A DNA stretch of 64,000 bases from Streptomyces sp. NBC_01214. GTDB lineage: Bacteria > Actinomycetota > Actinomycetes > Streptomycetales > Streptomycetaceae. The position numbers and the translations under genes are program-made. Below are positions 9,924-18,250 of this stretch, piece by piece. Position 1 is the stretch's first letter. The number at the start of each line of letters is the position of its first letter. Where the stretch lies: assembly GCF_026340975.1 (NCBI RefSeq), contig NZ_JAPEOS010000001.1, forward strand, positions 1,820,501 to 1,884,500. The letters are read 5' to 3'. The notes under the pieces were generated by a model, which did no database searches, was not told the origin of the DNA, and worked only from the letters and a program-made list of their open reading frames with translations.

Positions 9924-12583
9924 ACGCGCCCGCGCGAACGCCGGCCCAGGCCCAGGCCCAGGCCCAGGCCCAGGCCCATGCACAGGCCCAGGCCCAGGCA
10001 CAGTCCCGGGCACAGGCACAGGCAATGACGATGACGAGGAAAGGCAAGACGATCGAAGAGGTGTGGTCGGGTACCTGGGTCGCGGACCGGCTGGGCGTGG
10101 GCCTGGAGGACTCCGGTGACGGTGCGCGGCTGACGGACCTGCTCGGACTGGCCCTGCGGCGCAACCCCAAGCGCGCCCACCTGCTGGTCTCGCAGGTCCT
10201 CGGCAAGCACGTCCCGCAGTCCCCGACCGTCGTCCACGCCGCCGGTTTCGGCCTCGGCACACGCGTACGGGCGCTGCTCGGCGAGGACGGCGCCGCGGCC
10301 GCCGTGGTCCTCGGCTACGCCGAGACCGCCACCGGCCTCGGCCACTGCGTGGCCGACGGCCTCGGCCCGGCCCCCTACCTGCACTCCACCCGTCGGCCCG
10401 TGCCGGGCGTGCGGGCGGCCGGCGGCTTCGAGGAGGCGCACTCGCACGCCACCTCGCACCTTTTGCTGCCCGAGGACCCGCAGCTGCTCGCCGGCAGCGG
10501 GCCCCTGGTCCTCGTCGACGACGAGTTCTCCACCGGCAACACGGTCCTGAACACCATCCGCGACCTGCACGCCCGCCACCCCCGCTCGCACTACGTCGTC
10601 GTCGCCCTCGTCGACATGCGTTCGGCGGCCGACCGCGACCGGCTCACCGCCTTCGCCGCCGAGCTGGGCGCGCGCGTGGACCTGATCGCCCTCGCCTCGG
10701 GCACCGTCTCCCTCCCGGACGGCGTCCTGGCCAAGGGCCAGGCGCTGGTCGAGGAGTACGAGGCGCGGACCGCCCCGCCCGAGCGGGACCGGGGCGGCCC
10801 CGCCGACGCGGCGGACGCCCCGCGGCCGGTCACCCGCGTGGACCTGGACTGGCCGGCGGGCGTCCCCGACGGCGGCCGCCACGGCTTCACCGCGGCCCAC
10901 CGCACCCGCCTGGAGGCGGCCCTGCCCGAGCTCGCGGGCCGGCTCGCCGCCGCGCTGGGCGAGAACCCCGGGCGGGTCCTCGTACTCGGCAACGAGGAGC
11001 TGATGTACGCGCCGCTGCGCCTCGCCAAAGCCCTGGAGGACGCGGGCGCGGCCCGCGAGGTCCGCTTCTCGACCACCACCCGCTCACCCGTGCTCGCCGT
11101 CGACGACCCCGGATACGCGATCCGCACCCGGCTGGTCTTCCCGGCCCACGACGCCCCGGCCGACGGCCCCGGCGACCGCTACGCCTACAACGTCCACAGC
11201 ACGGACGGTGCCGGTTTCGACGCCGTCGTCGCCGTCGTGGACTCGGCCGGGGACACCCCCGAGCTGCACACGGGACTGCTGGCGGCCCTCGCCCCGCACA
11301 CCGGCCACGTCGTCCTGGCCGTCGTCCCGTCCTACACACCCGACCGGCGGGAGCCGAAGCCGATCATGACTGACTCGACCGAGCTGACCGACCCGACCGA
11401 GCTCACCGACCCGACCGAGCTGACCGAGCTGACCGACCCGACCCTGCGCGAGCCCCTGCGCGGACCGGCCTTCTCCTCGTACGCCCCCGAGGACGTCGGC
11501 TGGCTGCTCCAGGACCTTTCCGACGTCGAGCTGGAGGCGCCGACGGAGGAGCGCGAGGAGGCGATACAGGCGGGCGGCGCGCACTACGCCGAGTCCCTGC
11601 CCGTCGAGTACCAGCCGTCCCCCCAGTACCAGGAGCTGTACCAGAGCGCGCTGGCCGCCTCCGCCGTCCGCGTCGCCCGGGCCGTCGGCACGGTCACCGA
11701 GACCGTCCTCGCCGAGCGCTCCCCGTCCCCGGTCCTGGTCTCCCTGGCCCGCGCCGGCACCCCCGTCGGCGTACTGATGCGCCGCTGGGCCCGCGCCCGC
11801 CACGGCCTGGACCTGCCGCACTACGCCGTCTCCATCGTGCGCGGCCGCGGCATCGACGCCAACGCCCTGCGCTGGCTGGCCGCCCACCACGATCCGGCCG
11901 ACGTCGTCTTCGTCGACGGCTGGACCGGCAAGGGCGCCATCACCCGCGAGCTGCGCGAAGCCCTCGCCGAGTTCGAGGGCTTCAACCCGGAGATCGTCGT
12001 CCTCGCCGACCCCGGCTCCTGCGTGCCGACGTACGGCACCCGGGAGGACTTCCTGATCCCCTCCGCCTGCCTCAATTCCACCGTCTCCGGTCTGATCTCG
12101 CGTACGGTGCTGAGGTCCGACCTCGTCGGTCCCGCCGACTTCCACGGCGCGAAGTTCTACCGCGAGCTCGCCGGAGCCGATGTCTCCGTCGCGTTCGTCG
12201 ACACCGTCGCCGCCCACTTCGACGCGGTGGCCGACGCCGTCGACGAGGAGGTCAAGGAGCTGCTCGCGGCCGACCGCACCCCCACCTGGGAGGGCTGGGC
12301 GGCGGTCGAGCGGATCAGCGAGGAGTACGGCATCCACGACGTGAACCTCGTCAAGCCCGGCGTCGGCGAGACCACCCGCGTCCTGCTGCGGCGGGTGCCG
12401 TGGAAGATCCTGGCGCAGCGCGGCGCCGGGGCCGACCTGGACCACGTACGGCTGCTCGCCGAGCAGCGCGGCGTCCCGGTGGAAGAGGTCGACGGCCTGC
12501 CCTACACGTGCGTAGGACTCATCCACCCCCGATTCACGCGCGGCGCCACCGGCGCCGACGGAAAGGCTGTGGCCTCGAAGTGA
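9920..12583 (+). CDS. Fusion: phosphoribosyltransferase - TRSP domain - StiP/Pelota-like phosphoribosyltransferase
   Basis: This 887-residue protein joins at least three modules of the Ter-linked biosynthetic pathway. Residues about 40-260 are a PRTase with a PRPP loop LVLVDDEFSTGNTVL (about 195-209). Residues about 300-480 carry the namesake TRSP signature FSTTTRSPVLA. After a repetitive linker, residues about 520-800 form a second PRTase of the StiP type with the loop VVFVDGWTGKGAI (about 661-673). The last 80 residues resemble the Pelota-like RNA-binding domain. The start is the GTG overlapping the aldolase stop; it is followed by an (Ala-Gln) repeat. An alternative start is the ATG at 10025, which lacks an obvious ribosome-binding site. 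Confidence 0.88.
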   Translation: MNAPARTPAQAQAQAQAQAHAQAQAQAQSRAQAQAMTMTRKGKTIEEVWSGTWVADRLGVGLEDSGDGARLTDLLGLALRRNPKRAHLLVSQVLGKHVPQSPTVVHAAGFGLGTRVRALLGEDGAAAAVVLGYAETATGLGHCVADGLGPAPYLHSTRRPVPGVRAAGGFEEAHSHATSHLLLPEDPQLLAGSGPLVLVDDEFSTGNTVLNTIRDLHARHPRSHYVVVALVDMRSAADRDRLTAFAAELGARVDLIALASGTVSLPDGVLAKGQALVEEYEARTAPPERDRGGPADAADAPRPVTRVDLDWPAGVPDGGRHGFTAAHRTRLEAALPELAGRLAAALGENPGRVLVLGNEELMYAPLRLAKALEDAGAAREVRFSTTTRSPVLAVDDPGYAIRTRLVFPAHDAPADGPGDRYAYNVHSTDGAGFDAVVAVVDSAGDTPELHTGLLAALAPHTGHVVLAVVPSYTPDRREPKPIMTDSTELTDPTELTDPTELTELTDPTLREPLRGPAFSSYAPEDVGWLLQDLSDVELEAPTEEREEAIQAGGAHYAESLPVEYQPSPQYQELYQSALAASAVRVARAVGTVTETVLAERSPSPVLVSLARAGTPVGVLMRRWARARHGLDLPHYAVSIVRGRGIDANALRWLAAHHDPADVVFVDGWTGKGAITRELREALAEFEGFNPEIVVLADPGSCVPTYGTREDFLIPSACLNSTVSGLISRTVLRSDLVGPADFHGAKFYRELAGADVSVAFVDTVAAHFDAVADAVDEEVKELLAADRTPTWEGWAAVERISEEYGIHDVNLVKPGVGETTRVLLRRVPWKILAQRGAGADLDHVRLLAEQRGVPVEEVDGLPYTCVGLIHPRFTRGATGADGKAVASK
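9943..10023 (+). repeat. GCCCAG-type hexanucleotide repeats encoding (Ala-Gln)n
   Basis: About thirteen imperfect copies of GCCCAG/GCACAG run through the first codons of the PRTase fusion and encode alternating Ala and Gln. The unit length is a multiple of three, so slippage would change tail length without shifting frame. Confidence 0.85.
11372..11443 (+). repeat. 18-bp tandem repeats in the inter-domain linker of the PRTase fusion
   Basis: Three 18-base units of the form GACCCGACCGAGCTGACC start at 11372, 11390 and 11408, followed by two half units. They encode a Thr-Asp/Glu-Leu-rich linker (STELTDPTELTDPTELTELT) that joins the TRSP and StiP-like halves. Confidence 0.85.
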
Positions 12584-13410
12584 CTGTCCTCGTAGCCAGT
12601 GATCTCGACCGTACGCTCATCTACTCGGCGGCCGCCCTCGGCCTGACCATGCCCGACCCGGTGGCCCCGCGGCTGCTGTGCGTCGAGGTCCACGAGAGCA
12701 AGCCGCTGTCCTACATGACGGAGACGGCGGCGGGACTGCTGGCGGAGCTGACGGCCGATCCTTCGGTGGTCTTCGTCCCCACCACCACCCGGACCCGCAA
12801 GCAGTACCAGCGCATCCGCTTCCCCGGCCGCCCGGCCCGGTACGCCATCTGCGCCAACGGCGGGCAGCTACTCGTCGACGGGGTACCGGACCGGGACTGG
12901 CGGCGGCAGGTCGCGGCGCGCCTGGCCGAGGAGTGCGCCCCCCTGGAGGAGGTGCACCAGCACCTGCTGGCCACGGCCGACCCGGCGTGGCTGCGCAAGG
13001 CGCGCCTGGCGGAGGACCTCTTCGCGTACCTCGTCGTCGAGCGGGCCCTGGTCCCGGACGAATGGCTCAAGTCCCTGACCCGGTGGGCCGAGGACCGCGG
13101 CTGGACGGTCTCCCTCCAGGGCCGGAAGATCTACGCGGTCCCGCGCCCGCTCACCAAGAGCGCGGCGATGCACGAGGTCGCCCGCCGGACCGGAGCCTCC
13201 GCCACCCTCGCCGCCGGCGACTCGCTGCTCGACGCGGACCTGCTGCTGGCGGTGGACGCGGCCTGGCGCCCGGGCCACGGCGAACTGGCCGACGCGGCCT
13301 GGACGGCGCCGACGGTGACCGCGCTCGCCACGGCGGGCGTCCTCGCGGGCGAGGAAATCGTGCGCGCATTCGCCCAGGAGGCGGCCCGACTGGGCAGACT
13401 GGACGCATGA
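12580..13410 (+). CDS. HAD superfamily hydrolase of the Ter operon
   Basis: This 276-residue HAD phosphatase begins TVLVASDLDRTLIY, giving motif I DxD (Asp8 and Asp10). The string FVPTTTRT is motif II-like, LTKSAAMHEV supplies the motif III lysine, and AAGDSLLDADLL is motif IV (GDxxxD). Family members remove phosphate from small metabolites, and here the substrate is probably made by the upstream PRTases. The GTG at 12580 overlaps the preceding stop (GTGA), and its own stop overlaps the next ATG (ATGA), indicating translational coupling. Residue identity around the active site is complete, so the enzyme should be active. Confidence 0.9.
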   Translation: MTVLVASDLDRTLIYSAAALGLTMPDPVAPRLLCVEVHESKPLSYMTETAAGLLAELTADPSVVFVPTTTRTRKQYQRIRFPGRPARYAICANGGQLLVDGVPDRDWRRQVAARLAEECAPLEEVHQHLLATADPAWLRKARLAEDLFAYLVVERALVPDEWLKSLTRWAEDRGWTVSLQGRKIYAVPRPLTKSAAMHEVARRTGASATLAAGDSLLDADLLLAVDAAWRPGHGELADAAWTAPTVTALATAGVLAGEEIVRAFAQEAARLGRLDA

Positions 13411-14066
13411 CCAAGGGCAACAGCACCAAGATCACGGATGAGCTCTACCGGTACATGCTCGACCACAACCCCCCGCTGGACCGGGTCCAGCGGGGGCTCG
13501 TGGCGACGACGTACACCAAGTTCCCCGACGTGGCCGGGATGCAGTCGGCGGAGGAGCAGGGGCCGCTGCTGGCCTTCCTGGTGCGGCTGACGGGCGCCCG
13601 CCACATCGTGGAGGTCGGCACCTTCACCGGCTTCTCGGCCCTGTCGATGGCCCAGGCACTGCCCGCCGACGGCCGCCTCATCGCCTGCGACGTCTCCGAG
13701 GAGTGGACGCGGTACGGCCGGCAGGCCTGGGAGGAGGCGGGCGTCGCGGACCGCATCGAGCTGCGCATCGCACCGGCCCTGGAGACCCTGCGCGCGATGC
13801 CGACCGAACCGCACATCGACATGGCCTACGTGGACGCGGACAAGCAGAGCCAGATCTCCTACTGGGAGGAACTCGTGCCGCGACTGCGTCCGGGCGGCCT
13901 GATCGTCACCGACAACACGCTGTTCCACGGCACGGTCCTCGACGAGTCGGCCACCGGCGCGGCGGCCGGCGTCCGCGCCTTCAACGACCACGTGTCGGCG
14001 GACCCGCGCATGGAATCCGTCCTGCTCGCGATCTCGGACGGCCTGACCCTGTCCCGCAAGCGCTGA
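13407..14066 (+). CDS. SAM-dependent O-methyltransferase, CCoAOMT-like
   Basis: This 219-residue protein is a class I methyltransferase of the catechol/caffeoyl-CoA O-methyltransferase type. It has motif I IVEVGTFTGFSALSMA, the acidic motif II region LIACDVSEEW, the metal-binding and catalytic segment DMAYVDADK, and DNTLFHGTV. It starts four bases before the end of the HAD gene (ATGA) and therefore looks like the last gene of the Ter biosynthetic operon, although such methyltransferases also occur alone. The substrate cannot be inferred from the sequence. Confidence 0.9.
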   Translation: MTKGNSTKITDELYRYMLDHNPPLDRVQRGLVATTYTKFPDVAGMQSAEEQGPLLAFLVRLTGARHIVEVGTFTGFSALSMAQALPADGRLIACDVSEEWTRYGRQAWEEAGVADRIELRIAPALETLRAMPTEPHIDMAYVDADKQSQISYWEELVPRLRPGGLIVTDNTLFHGTVLDESATGAAAGVRAFNDHVSADPRMESVLLAISDGLTLSRKR

Positions 14067-14088
14067 GACTCCTGCCCGGGACCCGGGA

Positions 14089-14301
14089 TCAGCCGCAGCC
14101 GCCGCCACCGCAGCAGCCGCCCCCGCCGCCCATCGCGGGCGCGGGGGCGCTGCTCGTACCGCCAACGGCGACGGCGGACAACAGCTTCACGGTGTCGGAG
14201 TGCCCTGCCGGGCAGTCGGCGGGCGCGGAGGACTCGGCCATGGGCCGGCTGACCTCAAAGGTGTCGTCGCAGGTCCGGCAGCGGTAATCGTATCGAGGCA
14301 T
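14089..14301 (-). CDS. FmdB-type zinc ribbon protein
   Basis: This 70-residue protein starts PRYDYRCRTCDDTFEV, the FmdB family signature, with CxxC and a second half-site CPAGH to hold zinc. The C-terminus is an unusual Gly/Cys run ending GGCCGGGGCG. The ATG at 14301 gives the canonical N-terminus; an upstream GTG would add two residues. The gene converges with the methyltransferase gene. Its role is unknown; regulatory or metal-handling functions have been suggested for the family. Confidence 0.85.
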   Translation of the reverse strand: MPRYDYRCRTCDDTFEVSRPMAESSAPADCPAGHSDTVKLLSAVAVGGTSSAPAPAMGGGGGCCGGGGCG

Positions 14302-14349
14302 GCGCACAGGCTAAGCGCGCCCGGCGCCCGGGCGCTACGTACGCCGCGG

Positions 14350-15084
14350 CTACGGGCAGCGGCCGTGCATGACGGGGGTCACGGGGGCCCGCCCCTGAAC
14401 GCGCCGCGCCCGGTCCTCCCGGGCCGCCTGCTCGGGGTGGCGGGCCCGCCAGTACGGATTGTCGTGCGGCAGGGCGCTGCCCACCCGCCCGTACATCCCG
14501 AACCACATCAGCATCACGCCGACGACGAAACTGAACAGCACGTTCTGGATCTTGAAGGCCAGGAAGTTCAGCTCCGTGTCCAGCAGCGCGAGGTTCACGA
14601 AGCCGCTCGCGATGAACAGCACGCCCAGCACGATGTTCAGGGTCGAGGCGAAGGTGCCGCCCACCACCATCCCGTAGATCAGCAGCGCGCCGATGCAGAT
14701 CGACAGGACACTCAGCGCACCGTTCGTGTTCAGGGCCAGCACCGTGTCCCCGCCGGTGTCGAAGAACCCGATCTGATTCACCAGCCCCAGGATCCCGAAC
14801 ACCACCAGCAGCAGGCCCATCAGCCCCGCCCCGACCCGGTACACCTGGCCGAGCTTGTGGTCGGTGGGCAGATGATCGTCGAGCTGCGCGTTGACCGGAT
14901 GCAGCACGCGTGCCATGCGCCGCGAGGCCGTGTCGGCGAAGCGCGGCGGGGCGGGCGCGTTGGGATCGGGCTCATGGGCGACGTAGGGCGCGTAGTGCTC
15001 GTGCGGCTCGGTGCACCCGTACGCCGCGTGAGCCACGTAGGGCTCATGGGCCACGGGAGGCTCGTGGGTGGTGTGGGCAGCCAT
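14350..15084 (-). CDS. DUF4383 family membrane protein
   Basis: This 244-residue protein has a hydrophilic His/Pro-rich N-terminus of about 90 residues, including repeated AHEPYVAH-type strings. Four hydrophobic segments follow (GLMGLLLVVFGILGLV, ALSVLSICIGALLIYGMVV, TLNIVLGVLFIASGFVNLAL and VLFSFVVGVMLMWFGMYG), the standard DUF4383 topology. The ATG at 15084 has GAGGAGG upstream; longer versions of the frame lack this. The function of the family is unknown. The gene is separated by about 230 bases from the coiled-coil gene on the same strand. Confidence 0.88.
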   Translation of the reverse strand: MAAHTTHEPPVAHEPYVAHAAYGCTEPHEHYAPYVAHEPDPNAPAPPRFADTASRRMARVLHPVNAQLDDHLPTDHKLGQVYRVGAGLMGLLLVVFGILGLVNQIGFFDTGGDTVLALNTNGALSVLSICIGALLIYGMVVGGTFASTLNIVLGVLFIASGFVNLALLDTELNFLAFKIQNVLFSFVVGVMLMWFGMYGRVGSALPHDNPYWRARHPEQAAREDRARRVQGRAPVTPVMHGRCP

Positions 15085-15316
15085 GGTGCCCTCCTCTGCT
15101 CCGTTCCCGGCACCTCCCAGCATCCGCCGCAGGCGGCAAGGAAACAACCGGGTGCACAACCGGATGCCCTCCGGGGCTGGGCCGTCCCTTCCGGATCTTG
15201 CCGGGCGGGCCCGGCCGGGCCGCCCGGCACGGCACCTCGCGGCGTTGCCGGGACACACTCGAGTACGTCCAGCACCAAAGCGCCGGGCTCATCCAGCAAG
15301 AGCCGAAAGAGAGAGC

Positions 15317-16561
15317 CTAGGCGTGCCCGCGCTCGGCCCGGATCCCGCTCACCACCCGGTTCACGCCAGCCCGTACGTCCGCCATCTCCAGCAAGAACGC
15401 CCAGTAGTCCGGATGCCGCTCCTCCAGGGCCGAAAGCGCCCGGGTCACCCGGGCCACCGCCTCGTCCAGCGGCCGCGCGTGCCGCGGATCCGGCACACTG
15501 CGCCCCGCCATCGCCAGCCGCTGCGCGTCCCGGATCGCGAAACGGGTCCGGTCCACCTCCGCCTGCGGATCCCGCGCCACCGCCTCCAGCCGCGTCAGCC
15601 GGTCCTGCGCCGCCGACACCGCCTCGTCCGTCGCGTCCAGCGAGCCGCGGACCGCCTCGATCAGCGCCCCCACATCGGCCCAGCGCTGCTCGTCCCGGGC
15701 CCGGCCGGCCTCCAGCAGCTGCTCCTCGGCCCGCGCCACGTCCCGTACCGCCTGCTCCGGCACGTGCTGCAAGTCCTGCCAGCAGGCCGCACTGAACCGC
15801 CGCCGCAGCTCACTGAGCACCGGATCCACCCGGTCCGCCCGGTTGCGCAACGCCTGCGCCCGCGTCCGCAGACTCACCAGCCGCCGGTCGATCTCCGCCG
15901 CCCGCTCGGGCAGTCGCGCCGCCTCGGCCCGTACGGCCTCCGCGTCACGCAGGATCCGGTCGGCGCGCTGCACCGTCTCCTGCACGCCGTGCTGGGCCGC
16001 GCCCTGGTTCAGCTTGGTCAGTTCCGGGCCGAGCGCCGCCAGTCGCGCCGCGAGGTCATCGGCCCGCATCCCCTTGGCCCGTACGGCGTCCAGCGCGTCA
16101 CTGGCTCCGATCAGCGCGGCCCTGGCCCGCTCCCGCGCCGGCGCCACCCTCGCGAGCTGCGTCTCCGCCTTGTCCAGCAGCGGCTGCAGCCCCTGCGCGA
16201 ACCGCTCGAGCTCCCCCTGGACCCGCACCAGCTCGTCCCGCGCCCGGGTCAGCTGCTCCCGCGCGCGCGTGGCGACCGAGGCCTCCAACTCCGCCCGGTC
16301 CAGGTCGTGCGCGTCGACCGCCTCGATGTAGACGTGACTGACCTCGTCGATCCGCCGCCCCAGCGCGGCGAACCCCTCGGTCGCCTGCCGCGCGGCGGGA
16401 GACCCGTCCGCCGCGGCGATCGTCTCGATCGAGATCCGCAGGTCCCGCTGCGCCGTGTCCAGCTCGTAGAACGCGGCCGCGGCGGCATCCTTCGCCGCCT
16501 GCGCATCCGCCCGCCGACTCTCGTCCCGCCCGCCGAACCACCGCCGGGATGCCGTCGTCAC
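15317..16561 (-). CDS. Predicted coiled-coil protein
   Basis: This 414-residue protein is almost entirely heptad-like helices rich in Ala, Glu and Arg, with no signal peptide or membrane segment. After a short start (TTASRRWFGGRDESRRAD) it runs as long coiled coil to near the C-terminus, where LDEAVARVTRALSALEERHP precedes a WAFLLEMADVRAGVN segment. The frame stays open upstream across the tRNA, but the GTG at 16561, with GAGAGGGA upstream, is the only start consistent with the tRNA gene. It resembles conserved Streptomyces proteins of unknown function that sit beside this tRNA. Confidence 0.8.
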   Translation of the reverse strand: MTTASRRWFGGRDESRRADAQAAKDAAAAAFYELDTAQRDLRISIETIAAADGSPAARQATEGFAALGRRIDEVSHVYIEAVDAHDLDRAELEASVATRAREQLTRARDELVRVQGELERFAQGLQPLLDKAETQLARVAPARERARAALIGASDALDAVRAKGMRADDLAARLAALGPELTKLNQGAAQHGVQETVQRADRILRDAEAVRAEAARLPERAAEIDRRLVSLRTRAQALRNRADRVDPVLSELRRRFSAACWQDLQHVPEQAVRDVARAEEQLLEAGRARDEQRWADVGALIEAVRGSLDATDEAVSAAQDRLTRLEAVARDPQAEVDRTRFAIRDAQRLAMAGRSVPDPRHARPLDEAVARVTRALSALEERHPDYWAFLLEMADVRAGVNRVVSGIRAERGHA

Positions 16562-16621
16562 AATCCCTCTCCCGTACCGCGTCCGCCATGCCCCGGTCCA
16601 TTCTCTCCCACGGGATCGGGT

Positions 16622-16652
16622 TTGCGTGGGGGGTGTGCGCGCCATGTAGGCT
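16622..16652 (+). promoter_or_regulatory. Candidate promoter of tRNA-Val
   Basis: TTGCGT at 16622-16627 and TAGGCT at 16647-16652 resemble a -35 and -10 pair with a 19-base spacer, ending 14 bases before the mature 5' end of the tRNA. The spacing is slightly long, so this is only a suggestion. Confidence 0.4.
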
Positions 16653-16666
16653 GTCCACTCATCCAC

Positions 16667-16741
16667 GGGTGCGTAGCTCAGGGGTAGAGCGCTGCTCTTA
16701 CAAAGCAGATGTCGGCGGTTCGAAACCGTCCGCGCCCACCA
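16667..16741 (+). tRNA. tRNA-Val (anticodon UAC)
   Basis: The sequence folds as a cloverleaf: acceptor stem GGGTGCG with CGCGCCC (one G-U pair), D arm GCTC/GAGC, anticodon stem CTGCT/AGCAG with loop CTTACAA, and T arm GGCGG/CCGTC with loop TTCGAAA. The loop places UAC at the anticodon, reading valine codons. The discriminator base is A at 16738 and CCA is encoded at 16739-16741. It marks the chromosomal edge of the integrated element. Confidence 0.97.
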
Positions 16742-16757
16742 TGTTTGACCAGGCATC

Positions 16758-16787
16758 GAGCCCCGGACCATGATCGGTCCGGGGCTC
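16758..16787 (+). terminator. Rho-independent terminator after tRNA-Val
   Basis: GAGCCCCGGACC (16758-16769) and GGTCCGGGGCTC (16776-16787) form a perfect 12-bp stem with a six-base loop, followed by TTTTC. It would end tRNA transcription and separate it from the convergent integrase gene. Confidence 0.85.
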
Positions 16788-16804
16788 TTTTCATGCTCGA
16801 TGGG

Positions 16805-16824
16805 AGTGGATTGGGAGATCCACT
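16805..16824. repeat. Inverted repeat between tRNA and integrase
   Basis: AGTGGAT (16805-16811) and ATCCACT (16818-16824) are perfect inverted copies around a six-base spacer. Position next to the presumed attachment core makes it a candidate integrase or Xis arm site; it could also simply be the 3' hairpin of the integrase transcript. Confidence 0.45.
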
Positions 16825-16836
16825 TCTCTGGAACGC

Positions 16837-18186
16837 TTAGCCGACCTGCGCCATCGCCGTCCTCCGGCCCCGCTCCCATCGGGCCTCCAGCGCGTCCAAC
16901 CGCTCTTTCCGCATCTGCGGCGTCACATGCTCGTACACACCCTCGATGTCGCCGGTGACCGCCCAGCCCATCGTCTTGAACCTCAAGGCCCGGTCCACCC
17001 GGTCTTCCTTCATCCACGTGTCATGCGTGTGCCGGGCGCCTCGCATCGTGAACTCCGGCAGGATCGGCTTCCATTCGCCGCGGCCGGCGTAGCCGCGCTT
17101 CCTGGGGATCGCCTTGCGTCCGTCGGCCGCCGGTCGGAGAACTCGGCTGTAGTTTCCGCGCCGCCACCAGGCCCCCTCTGGTCCGGGCGTACTGAACACG
17201 TACTCGTGCGGCCACTCCTTCAGGTGCTCTTCCCAAAGGCGGGCCAGGAAGGGAGGCAAGTCGACCTCGCGACCTGATGTCTTGTTCTTGGGAGGCCCAA
17301 GGTACAGGCGCACCTGCCCCTTGGGCTCCTTACGTCGGTTGGCCTTCCAGCCTTTCTCCACGCACTGGGCCAGCCGCTCGTCCTCCGCCTTGCGCCAGCC
17401 CTCCAGCTCCTTCTCGTCGAGGGCGAACTCCACCTCGTGCAGGGCGCCGACCTTCGGATCGATCCGAAGCACGGTCCGCTCAAAGGGCTTTCCATCCAGC
17501 TCATCGGCCCGCTTGAGGAGAACGTTGCTGCGATGCAGTCCCGCTAGCTCGCCCCAACGTAGACCCGTGTAGCAGGCTGACAGAGCCATCAGCCCTTCCA
17601 CGCCGCCCAGTCGCTGGTACAGCCGGTACGCCTCTTCAGGCTGCGCCCAGACCTCTTCGTCGTCATCTTCCTCGTGGCCGACCGCGCCCTGCTGCTGCGT
17701 CACGTCATGGACTGCACGGTCGCTCTGCCGACGGCGGCCGTACATCGGATTGGCCAGCAGGTAGCCGGCGTCTGCCGCTCCCGTCAGGATCATGCTGAGC
17801 AGGGTCAGGGCATGTCCCACAGTGGACTGCGCGCAGGTCTGCTTGTTGCCCCAGGCGCGCGCCGTGAAAATGTTGATCTCACATAGCTTCGTCGTACCGA
17901 ACCCAGGGATCAGATGCCGGGTGAGCAGACGTTGCCGCTTGATGACGGTGGCGGGAGCCACCTTCTGCGCGGCCATCCAGATCGGGGCGAACTCCGCGAA
18001 CGGCGTCCGGGCCTTCTCCGGGTCCTGCCAGCGGCCGGCCCGGATGGCAGCCTCCTGATCCTCACCCCAGTCCTCTGCCGCCTTCTTGGTTCGGAAGCCG
18101 GGTTCGGACCCCAGAGTCCCGTCCGGCCTCTTGTAGCGGGCGCGCCACGGGGTCTTCCCCGTCCCGCGCTTTTCTCCATACGCCAT
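16837..18186 (-). CDS. Tyrosine recombinase / phage integrase
   Basis: This 449-residue enzyme would insert and excise the element at tRNA-Val. The N-terminal part carries an AP2-like arm-binding segment (RARYKRPDGTLGSEPGFRTK) and a SAM-like core-binding domain around residues 60-150. The catalytic domain has the box I arginine in CYTGLRWGELAGLH, the box II region RGARHTHDTWM, in which the first His of the usual HxxR is replaced by Arg, and the nucleophile tyrosine in VYEHVTPQMR. The ATG at 18186 has GAGGGG upstream. An acidic insert, HEEDDDEEVW, interrupts the middle. Orientation toward the tRNA supports its role. Confidence 0.95.
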   Translation of the reverse strand: MAYGEKRGTGKTPWRARYKRPDGTLGSEPGFRTKKAAEDWGEDQEAAIRAGRWQDPEKARTPFAEFAPIWMAAQKVAPATVIKRQRLLTRHLIPGFGTTKLCEINIFTARAWGNKQTCAQSTVGHALTLLSMILTGAADAGYLLANPMYGRRRQSDRAVHDVTQQQGAVGHEEDDDEEVWAQPEEAYRLYQRLGGVEGLMALSACYTGLRWGELAGLHRSNVLLKRADELDGKPFERTVLRIDPKVGALHEVEFALDEKELEGWRKAEDERLAQCVEKGWKANRRKEPKGQVRLYLGPPKNKTSGREVDLPPFLARLWEEHLKEWPHEYVFSTPGPEGAWWRRGNYSRVLRPAADGRKAIPRKRGYAGRGEWKPILPEFTMRGARHTHDTWMKEDRVDRALRFKTMGWAVTGDIEGVYEHVTPQMRKERLDALEARWERGRRTAMAQVG

Positions 18187-18250
18187 GGCACCCCTCGGTA
18201 GTTGGTGGGCGGTCCATCCCGAGACAGCAACGGGTGCGGCAGCCAGCCAG

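Larger units (their letters stand above)
16711..16836. other. Probable left attachment junction (attL) at the tRNA-Val 3' end
   Basis: A tyrosine integrase gene on the minus strand begins its 3' end 96 bases beyond the tRNA, and everything to its right has phage or mobile-element character. This is the usual geometry for elements inserted in a tRNA 3' end. The core is expected within 16711-16741. The second copy of the core lies outside the window, so exact boundaries cannot be fixed. Confidence 0.55.

Noticed and set aside
11084..12526. Minus-strand 480-codon frame opposite the PRTase fusion
   Set aside because: Shadow frame of a clearly conserved protein with PRPP loops on the plus strand.
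15317..17017. Longer version of the coiled-coil gene starting beyond the tRNA
   Set aside because: It would read through tRNA-Val and the terminator; the GTG at 16561 gives a sensible product.
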